Both the position numbers and the translations under genes were made by a program. The notes under the pieces were generated by a model that did no database searches, was not told the origin of the DNA, and saw only the letters and a list, made by a program, of their open reading frames with translations. A stretch of 5,132 nucleotides of DNA, from NCBI GenBank assembly GCA_013044085.1, contig JABEVI010000120.1, forward strand, positions 1 to 5,132, given 5' to 3'. This document shows, piece by piece, positions 1-5,132 of this stretch. The first letter of the stretch is position 1; every line of letters begins with the position of its first letter. The stretch is from Steroidobacteraceae bacterium (GTDB taxonomy: Bacteria > Pseudomonadota > Gammaproteobacteria > Steroidobacterales > Steroidobacteraceae).

Positions 1-87
1 GCAGAGGGACGCGCAACCGTCGCCACCTCCGCCGCCGACCCCGCCGGAACCGCTGCACCTGCGTCCGCGTTGACGGACGAATCGTAA
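1..87 (+). CDS. Possible C-terminal end of an upstream gene (partial)
   Basis: Reading frame 1 is open from the first base to a TAA stop at 85-87 and gives 28 residues rich in Ala, Thr, Ser and Pro, ending in LTDES. This composition suits a disordered C-terminal tail, but 28 codons are too few to identify a protein. The first 36 bases are also the left arm of a perfect inverted repeat, so this stretch could be an assembly artefact rather than native coding sequence. If it is real, the upstream gene ends 75 bases before the iron-sulfur subunit gene on the same strand and might be co-transcribed with it. No function can be assigned. That it is coding is an inference from the open frame alone. 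Confidence 0.3.
   Translation, partial: AEGRATVATSAADPAGTAAPASALTDES
62..79. repeat. Small 6-bp inverted repeat in the hairpin loop
   Basis: CGTCCG (62-67) and CGGACG (74-79) are exact reverse complements around a 6-nt loop, lying within the 54-nt spacer of the large inverted repeat. A 6-bp stem this GC-rich is common by chance in such DNA, so its significance is low. It sits just before the TAA stop of the possible upstream reading frame. Confidence 0.4.
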
Positions 88-152
88 CAAGGCGGCGGAG
101 GTGGCGACGGTTGCGCGTCCCTCTGCGGCCGGTCATGCTAGCGCAGTACTCT

Positions 153-158
153 GGGAGG
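153..158 (+). promoter_or_regulatory. Ribosome binding site of the iron-sulfur subunit gene
   Basis: GGGAGG lies four bases before the ATG at 163. The spacing is a little short but the match to the anti-Shine-Dalgarno sequence is strong. An in-frame TAG at 139-141 rules out a longer protein, and no other ATG or GTG lies between that stop and 163, so this site fixes the start. Confidence 0.7.
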
Positions 159-162
159 CACG

Positions 163-630
163 ATGATAAGCTTGACGATCAACGGGGTGGAACATGCGCT
201 CGATGTCGACCCCACGACGCCGCTGCTGTGGGTGCTGCGCGACGCGCTGAACATGACCGGCACGAAATTTGGCTGCGGCAAGGCACTCTGCGGCGCTTGC
301 ACCGTACACGTCGATGGTGCGGCATTGCGCTCCTGCGCATTACCGGTCGCCGCGGCCGTCGGCCGCAAGATCACCACGATAGAGGCCATAGGCAAGACCG
401 CGGTGGGGAAAGCCGTGCAAGAGGCGTGGCTTGCACTCGACGTGCCGCAATGCGGCTATTGTCAATCGGGACAGATCATGTCGGCGGCGGCCCTGCTTTC
501 GCAGACTAAACGGCCGACCGACGCGCAGATCGATGCGGCGATGAGCGGCAACATCTGCCGCTGCGGCATCTACAGTCGGATACGCGCGGCCATCCACCAT
601 GCCGCGGCCAGCGAGGAGCTGCGCTCATGA
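163..630 (+). CDS. iorA: [2Fe-2S] small subunit of an IorAB-type molybdenum hydroxylase
   Basis: This is the electron-transfer subunit of a xanthine dehydrogenase-family enzyme, passing electrons from the molybdenum site through two [2Fe-2S] clusters. The N-terminal plant-ferredoxin-type cluster is bound by C38, C43, C46 and C58 (C-x4-C-x2-C-x11-C, in the typical FGCGKALCGAC context). The C-terminal helical-domain cluster is bound by C97, C100, C132 and C134 (CGYC, then NICRCG). All eight ligands are present, and 155 aa is the normal length. No signal peptide is visible, so it probably travels to the periplasm bound to its Tat-tagged partner. It overlaps the large-subunit gene by an ATGA, which suggests translational coupling. 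The symbol reflects family resemblance to isoquinoline 1-oxidoreductase alpha; the true substrate may be another N-heterocycle or an aldehyde. The family assignment is strong; the substrate is unknown. Confidence 0.93.
   Translation: MISLTINGVEHALDVDPTTPLLWVLRDALNMTGTKFGCGKALCGACTVHVDGAALRSCALPVAAAVGRKITTIEAIGKTAVGKAVQEAWLALDVPQCGYCQSGQIMSAAALLSQTKRPTDAQIDAAMSGNICRCGIYSRIRAAIHHAAASEELRS
613..618 (+). promoter_or_regulatory. Ribosome binding site of the large-subunit gene
   Basis: GAGGAG lies inside the last codons of the small-subunit gene, eight bases before the ATG at 627. With the ATGA overlap this supports the start at 627 and coupled translation of the two subunits. Confidence 0.65.
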
Positions 631-2825
631 GCACAACAACCGAGTCCACGACGGCAAGCGCCTGGTCGCGCCGCCGGTTCCTGGTCTCCTCGACCAGCAT
701 GGGTGGCGGCCTCGTGATCGGCTTCCTATGGCCCGCTGCGGCCCGCGCCCACTGGGTCAGCGCGCCGGCGCAAGGCGAGAGCGGACACATCAACGCCTTC
801 ATTGAAATCGCGGCCGACGGCACGGTGACGTTCGTGATGCCGAAATCCGAGATGGGACAGGGCGTTTACACGGGCCTTTCGCAGCTGCTCGCCGAGGAAC
901 TCGAGTGCGGGCTTTCGACCGTGCGGATCGTAACCGCGCCGGTGGCGAAGGTTTACGACAACCCTTTCGTACCGGCTCAGTTCACCGGCGGCAGCCTGAG
1001 CATCTCGACCAGCTGGCAGGCTTTGCGGCTCGCCGGCGCAATCGCACGGACGATGCTGATCGAGGCGGCGGCGACACGGTGGGGCGTCGCCCCCAGTCTC
1101 TGCCACGCGCAACACAACGTGGTGCACGGCCCTGCGGGGCGCACGGCCGGGTACGGGGAACTCGCGGCTGCGGCAGGCAAACTCGTGCCGCCGGATCCGA
1201 AAGCGGTAAAATTAAAGGGAGCCGGCGATTTCACGCTCATCGGCAAACCGGTCAAACGCATCGAGGCGCGCGAGAAAGTCGACGGCAGCGGAAAATTCGG
1301 CCTCGACGTGCGTGTCCCCGGGATGCTGCGCGCCATGCTCGCCCGCCCGCCCGCGCTCGGTGCGACACCGCGTCACATCGATGACAGCGAGGCACTGAAG
1401 GTGCGTGACGTGCTGCGTGTGGTGCCGATCGCCGCCGGTGTCGCGGTCGTCGCCCGCAACACCTACGCGGCGCGCGTCGGCCGTGACAAGCTGAAGATCG
1501 AATGGCTGATTCCGCCGGGAGCGATTCTCGATACCCGCGAGCAAGGCGCGCGGTACCGCAAACTCGCGGCCTCCCCGGGGCCGCTGGTGGCGCGCCATGA
1601 CGGCGACGCGGCCGCCTCATTTTCCGCTGCCGGTGCGAGGCTGCTGGAGGCCACCTACGAGGTACCCTATCTGTCGCATTCACCGATGGAGCCGCTGAAT
1701 TGCGCGGCGCATTGGCAACCGGATCGTTGCGACGTATGGACCGGCACGCAAATGCAATCCGGAGACCGCGCGGCGGCGGCCAAGCTTGCGGGATTGCCGG
1801 ACGAGAAAGTCTTCATTCACACGATGCTACTCGGCGGCGGCTTCGGCAGGCGGGCCAACCCCGCCGGCGACTTCGTCAGCGAGGCAGTCGAACTGTCGCG
1901 GGCGATCGAGGCACCGGTCCAGGTCGTCTGGACACGCGAGGACGATATGCACGGCGGCTGGTACCGTCCCATGTGGACGAATCGCCTGCGGGCCGCGCTC
2001 GGCGCCGATGGGCGTCCCGAAGCATGGCAGCACACGCTGGTCGGACAGTCGATCATGTCCGGTACGAGTTTTGCGGGTGCGATAAAGAACGGCATCGACC
2101 CAACCTCGGTGCAGGGAGCGGCCGATCTGCCCTATGCTATCCCGAACCTGAACGTCGACCTGCATACGACCAGCGCACCGGTGCGGGTGCTGTGGTGGCG
2201 CTCGGTCGGGCACTCGAACACCGCGTTCGCGGTCGAGGGCTTCATCGACGAATGCGCCACAGCCGCCGGTGCCGATCCGCTCGCATACCGGCGCGCCATG
2301 CTCACCGGGCCGAAGCAGGCACGGCACCGGGCGGTGCTCGAGATGCTCGCCGAGAAGTCCGGTTGGGGCAAGCCACTGCCCAAGGGGCATGCGCACGGAC
2401 TTGCGCTGCACGCCGCGATGGGCAGTGTCGTCGGCGAAGTCGCCGAGGTGTCGATCGAGAACGGCCGGCCGCGCGTGCATCGCGTCGTCGCGGTGATTCA
2501 CTGCGGTCTCGCGGTCAATCCGCAGCTCGTCGCCGCCCAACTGGAGAGCGCCGTCATATTCGGGTTGTCGGCGGCACTCTACGGTGAGATCACCTACTCG
2601 GCCGGCAAGCCCGGCCAATCGAACTTCGACACCTATCCGGTCGTGCGGATCGCCGAGGCACCGCGCGTCGAGGCGCACATCGTGCCGAGCGAGGACTCAC
2701 CGACCGGTGTCGGCGAACCGGGCACGCCGCCGATCGCGCCGGCGGTCGCCAACGCGATCTTCGCGCTGACCGGGCGCCGGATCCGGAGTCTGCCGATGCT
2801 GCTCAACGGAAAGTTCAAGACTTAG
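627..2825 (+). CDS. iorB: Molybdopterin-binding large subunit, IorB-like, Tat-exported
   Basis: This is the catalytic subunit that binds the molybdenum-molybdopterin cofactor and hydroxylates an N-heterocycle or oxidises an aldehyde using water; the substrate cannot be read from the sequence. Residues 14-20 (SRRRFLV) form a twin-arginine motif, followed by a hydrophobic stretch and a likely cleavage site after A39-R40-A41, so the enzyme should act in the periplasm. Residues 52-190 include a GQG segment (77-79) that sits near the C-terminus in ordinary xanthine dehydrogenases; its early position is typical of the permuted IorB type. The hammerhead domain spans about 203-295. Cofactor-domain motifs follow: MEPLN (354-358), GGGFGRR (403-409), WWRSVGHS (523-530) and GVGEPG (694-699), whose E697 is the expected catalytic glutamate. 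The 732-aa length is usual for the family and no break is seen. No cytochrome c domain is fused. The last 11 bases overlap the convergent GGDEF-EAL gene. The symbol rests on family resemblance only. Confidence 0.93.
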   Translation: MSTTTESTTASAWSRRRFLVSSTSMGGGLVIGFLWPAAARAHWVSAPAQGESGHINAFIEIAADGTVTFVMPKSEMGQGVYTGLSQLLAEELECGLSTVRIVTAPVAKVYDNPFVPAQFTGGSLSISTSWQALRLAGAIARTMLIEAAATRWGVAPSLCHAQHNVVHGPAGRTAGYGELAAAAGKLVPPDPKAVKLKGAGDFTLIGKPVKRIEAREKVDGSGKFGLDVRVPGMLRAMLARPPALGATPRHIDDSEALKVRDVLRVVPIAAGVAVVARNTYAARVGRDKLKIEWLIPPGAILDTREQGARYRKLAASPGPLVARHDGDAAASFSAAGARLLEATYEVPYLSHSPMEPLNCAAHWQPDRCDVWTGTQMQSGDRAAAAKLAGLPDEKVFIHTMLLGGGFGRRANPAGDFVSEAVELSRAIEAPVQVVWTREDDMHGGWYRPMWTNRLRAALGADGRPEAWQHTLVGQSIMSGTSFAGAIKNGIDPTSVQGAADLPYAIPNLNVDLHTTSAPVRVLWWRSVGHSNTAFAVEGFIDECATAAGADPLAYRRAMLTGPKQARHRAVLEMLAEKSGWGKPLPKGHAHGLALHAAMGSVVGEVAEVSIENGRPRVHRVVAVIHCGLAVNPQLVAAQLESAVIFGLSAALYGEITYSAGKPGQSNFDTYPVVRIAEAPRVEAHIVPSEDSPTGVGEPGTPPIAPAVANAIFALTGRRIRSLPMLLNGKFKT

Positions 2826-5076
2826 CGGCCGCAACGACCCCATTTGCGGTCAGCGGCCAGGCGCTGATGTTCGCCTCGAAGACCGCGAGTTCGCCGAGCA
2901 AGTCCTCGAGGCACATCGCTTTGGCAATCGCGAATCCCTGACCATAGTCCACGCCCAGATCGGCCGTGAGCGTGCGCAACGCATCGGTCTCGACCTGGGC
3001 GGCAACGGTGCGCAGACGCATCACTTTCGCCAGCTGCGCAACCGCCTTGACCATCGCAGCCGACCGCGGATTTTCGATGGCATCGCGGATGATGGCCCCG
3101 TCGATTTTCAAGGTATCGATCGCCAGATCCTTCAACATGGCGAGCGAGCCGGCACCGGTGCCGAAAGCGTCGAGGGAAAATCGACACCCCTGTTCGTGCA
3201 GCGCCTCGATGCAGCAGCGTGCCGCCGCCGGATGTGCCACTGCGGCAAGCTCGGAGATCTCGAAACAAAGCGCACCCGCCGGCACGCGCCAGTTGGCGAT
3301 TTGTTCCAGCACGAAGCGCGGAAATGTCTCGTCCAGCAGGGTCTCTGCGGCGATGTTGACGGCAAAACAGGCCCGTTGCTCGGCAACGGTCGCCGCATGG
3401 CGGCCGAGCATCCGACAGGCGTGATCCACCGCCCAACGATCGAGTGCCGGCATCAGGCCATGCGCACGCGCGATAGGGAAGAAGCGGTCCGGCGCGAGCA
3501 GTTCGCCGCGCTCGCCGCGCAGACGCAGCAGGATCTCGAAGCGCAAGTCGCCATACGTGGCGCGCAACGGCAGGATCGGCTGTGCAACCAGGTGCAGCTC
3601 ATCGGCCGCGAGGGCGTGGCGCAGGGTCGGCAGCAGCGCGCCATCAGCGCAGCCCGCGGTCGGCGTAGCGGCTTCTCGTGCCGCCGGGTCACACACTTGA
3701 ACGTGGTTGCCGCCGCGGCTCTTCGCGCGCTTGCACGCGGCTTCGGCGGCGGCGAGCGCGTGCGCAAGCGGTTCTTCGGAGGGATCGAGCGCGGTAACGC
3801 CGATGCTGATGGTCACCTGCGGCGTTCCAGAGCCACCACGCGCGGCGATCGCCGCGCGCACGCGCTCGGCGTTGGCGGCAGCTGCATCGCGATTCGTGTT
3901 CGGTAGGAGCGAGGCGAGGCGGTCGCCTGACAAGCGCGCGCACAGGGCATCGGGGGGCAGTGTCGCCGCAAGGCACTCGGCGACACCCGTTATCACCGCA
4001 TCGCCGACGTGCATACCGAAGGCCTCGTTCACCGCCTGAAGTCGGTCTATATCCAGATGCAGCACACTGTGCGCCGTCACCGAGGCGCCACTGGCGAAGG
4101 TCCGCTGCGCACGCCGCTCGAAGGCTTCGCGGCGCAGCAGACCGGTACGCGGTTCATAACAGGTTTCGATCGTCGCGGACAGCTGCGTGGCGAGCGCCTC
4201 GGCAGCGAGGATCGCTTCGGTGCCGAAATCCGCCGCACTTGGCGGATTGAACAACGCCAGCATGCCGATGACCCGCCCGGAGCGGTGACGCACCGCACTC
4301 GCGAGGATCTTGTACGGTGCCGAGTCGCCGCACCCCGACTTGGCGAGGCGATTAACGACGATCGTACGTTGCTGCAACTGCAACCACGCGAGCAAGTGCT
4401 TTTCCGCGCGCTGTAGCGCATCGGGCGCCAGCGCGTGACCACTATGGGTTTTGGCAATGCTGATTCGCCGCTCCGGTACGCAGAGTGCGGCGAGCGTGGC
4501 TTGTGATTTGCGCGCCGCGACGTCCAGCAGGCGCTCGAAGTCGTCGCCGGCATCGGCATCGACATTCGTGGCCGAATTAGCGGCATCCACCGCCGCAAGC
4601 TCGGTGCTCACCGTCCCCGGCGTCAATCGATCGCGGCTCTCGAGCGCCGCACGCAGGGACCATTCGCTGCGCCAACAAGCGAGCACCGGCGTGAGCAGCG
4701 ATCGCACGTACTCCAACGGTCGCGGTTCGGTTTGCGCGCCGCTCGGCGCAAGCGCGATCATCACCGCAGCGTAAGCCGTGCCGCCGTCGCGCGGCAGCGT
4801 GAACGCATACACGGCATGATCCTCATCGACGAGTCGAACCATCGCCGGGAACCCGGCCCCCGGTGCCCACGGCATGGCGAGCACCTCGCGGGCGAGTGCG
4901 CCGACGTCACCGGAGTTCCAGTCGGGGGCCGCCCAGAGGCGCCGGCCGGCGCCGTCATGCACGCACAAGCCGCGCATGCTCGGCAGCAATACTTTCAGCA
5001 AGCGCGCATACGAATTGATGCTTGCATCCGCCGCCACCGGCTGTTCGATCGGTTCGGCCAAGGTTGAATCCGGCAC
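2815..5076 (-). CDS. GAF-GGDEF-EAL protein with degenerate catalytic motifs
   Basis: This is a soluble cyclic-di-GMP signalling protein of 753 aa; no membrane segment or signal peptide is visible. Domains in order: an unrecognised region (about 20-145), a GAF-like sensor domain (about 178-305, with VVNR at 240-243 and the strand ending GMLALF at 271-276), GGDEF (about 307-463) and EAL (about 480-735). In the GGDEF domain, D342, N350 and D359 match the metal and guanine positions of PleD, but the signature reads SGDRL (383-387), with Arg in the fourth position, and no clear RxxD inhibitory site is seen. In the EAL domain, E514 (as EILLR), N574, E606, D636, K657 and Q713 are kept, while DDFG reads DAFG (A637) and AEGVE reads AAQVE (692-696), so the second loop Asp and one catalytic Glu are lost. 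A role as a nucleotide-binding effector, in the manner of FimX or LapD, is inferred. The start is GTG with a good ribosome binding site, but the frame stays open to the window edge. Confidence 0.9.
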   Translation of the reverse strand: MPDSTLAEPIEQPVAADASINSYARLLKVLLPSMRGLCVHDGAGRRLWAAPDWNSGDVGALAREVLAMPWAPGAGFPAMVRLVDEDHAVYAFTLPRDGGTAYAAVMIALAPSGAQTEPRPLEYVRSLLTPVLACWRSEWSLRAALESRDRLTPGTVSTELAAVDAANSATNVDADAGDDFERLLDVAARKSQATLAALCVPERRISIAKTHSGHALAPDALQRAEKHLLAWLQLQQRTIVVNRLAKSGCGDSAPYKILASAVRHRSGRVIGMLALFNPPSAADFGTEAILAAEALATQLSATIETCYEPRTGLLRREAFERRAQRTFASGASVTAHSVLHLDIDRLQAVNEAFGMHVGDAVITGVAECLAATLPPDALCARLSGDRLASLLPNTNRDAAAANAERVRAAIAARGGSGTPQVTISIGVTALDPSEEPLAHALAAAEAACKRAKSRGGNHVQVCDPAAREAATPTAGCADGALLPTLRHALAADELHLVAQPILPLRATYGDLRFEILLRLRGERGELLAPDRFFPIARAHGLMPALDRWAVDHACRMLGRHAATVAEQRACFAVNIAAETLLDETFPRFVLEQIANWRVPAGALCFEISELAAVAHPAAARCCIEALHEQGCRFSLDAFGTGAGSLAMLKDLAIDTLKIDGAIIRDAIENPRSAAMVKAVAQLAKVMRLRTVAAQVETDALRTLTADLGVDYGQGFAIAKAMCLEDLLGELAVFEANISAWPLTANGVVAAAKS

Positions 5077-5084
5077 GAGTAAGT

Positions 5085-5090
5085 CTTCCT
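5085..5090 (-). promoter_or_regulatory. Ribosome binding site of the GGDEF-EAL gene
   Basis: On the minus strand AGGAAG lies eight bases before the GTG at 5076-5074. This is the main support for that start, since no in-frame stop occurs between it and base 5132 and no in-frame ATG is present in that stretch. No convincing promoter is seen in the remaining 42 bases. Confidence 0.6.
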
Positions 5091-5132
5091 GACGTCTTCG
5101 AACAATCCCTGTGATCCTACCTCGATGATCGC

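Larger units (their letters stand above)
1..126. repeat. Perfect 36-bp inverted repeat with 54-nt loop
   Basis: Bases 1-36 are the exact reverse complement of bases 91-126 (36 of 36 positions), separated by 37-90. Pairing stops at the inner edge (37 G opposite 90 A). The outer edge cannot be judged because base 1 is the window edge. The arms are very GC-rich, so a transcript would form an extremely stable hairpin. The loop contains a smaller inverted repeat, CGTCCG at 62-67 and CGGACG at 74-79. No T-run follows the right arm, so this is not a standard intrinsic terminator. Possible readings are a palindromic chimera at a contig end, a small MITE- or REP-like element, or an RNA structure between the upstream gene and the Mo-enzyme operon. 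Confidence 0.9.

Noticed and set aside
70..90. TTGACG at 70-75 and TAACAA at 85-90 as a sigma-70 promoter for the operon
   Set aside because: Only 9 bases separate the two boxes instead of about 17, and no other good -10 box pairs with the TTGACG. No promoter is called.
91..126. The large hairpin as a Rho-independent terminator of the upstream gene
   Set aside because: The right arm is followed by GGCCGGTCA, not a T-run, and a 36-bp stem with a 54-nt loop is far larger than typical terminators.
1827..2678. Long 283-aa open frame on the minus strand inside the large-subunit gene, and a 295-aa frame at 1700-2587 on the plus strand
   Set aside because: Both are composition shadows of the GC-rich large-subunit gene. 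The translations are rich in Arg, Ala and Gly, show no domain motif, and overlap a gene with unmistakable family motifs from end to end.
2825..2832. GCGGCCGC palindrome just after the large-subunit stop
   Set aside because: An 8-bp GC palindrome is expected by chance in such GC-rich DNA, and it encodes the Ala-Ala tail of the convergent protein; no regulatory meaning can be supported.
3196..3906. 236-aa open frame on the plus strand opposite the GGDEF-EAL gene
   Set aside because: It is antisense to conserved GGDEF and EAL motifs, has no ribosome binding site I would trust and no recognisable motif, so it is a shadow frame.
163..5076. A new defence, mobile or multi-gene signalling system
   Set aside because: No transposase, integrase, CRISPR repeat, toxin-antitoxin pair or phage gene is present. 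The three clear genes belong to well-known families, and their convergent layout does not suggest joint function.

Overview
The window is GC-rich (roughly two thirds G+C by eye) with tightly packed genes. That fits a proteobacterium, perhaps a gamma- or betaproteobacterium. The basis is an IorAB-type molybdenum hydroxylase with a Tat signal and a GAF-GGDEF-EAL protein. No RNA or marker gene is present to fix the taxon.

Layout: (1) Bases 1-126 carry a perfect 36-bp inverted repeat with a 54-nt loop. It starts at the very first base of the window and overlaps what may be the Ala-rich C-terminal end of an upstream gene (stop at 85-87). (2) Bases 163-2825 are a two-gene operon on the + strand: a 155-aa [2Fe-2S] subunit, then a 732-aa molybdopterin-binding subunit, joined by an ATGA stop/start overlap. 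Together they look like a two-subunit oxidoreductase of the isoquinoline 1-oxidoreductase / aldehyde oxidase group, probably exported folded to the periplasm by the Tat signal on the large subunit. Neither an FAD subunit nor a cytochrome c is encoded here. (3) Bases 2815-5076 hold a convergent gene on the - strand for a soluble 753-aa protein: an unrecognised N-terminal region, a GAF-like domain, a GGDEF domain and an EAL domain. Both signalling domains have substitutions at catalytic positions (SGDRL for GGDEF; DAFG for DDFG; AAQVE for AEGVE), so the protein is more likely a c-di-GMP or GTP-responsive effector than an active cyclase or phosphodiesterase. The last 11 bp of the two convergent genes overlap, leaving no room for a conventional terminator.

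The Mo enzyme and the c-di-GMP protein have no functional link visible in the sequence; they are simply tail-to-tail neighbours. I do not see a clearly new multi-gene system. The items most worth checking are the large inverted repeat at the window edge and the doubly degenerate GGDEF-EAL protein.
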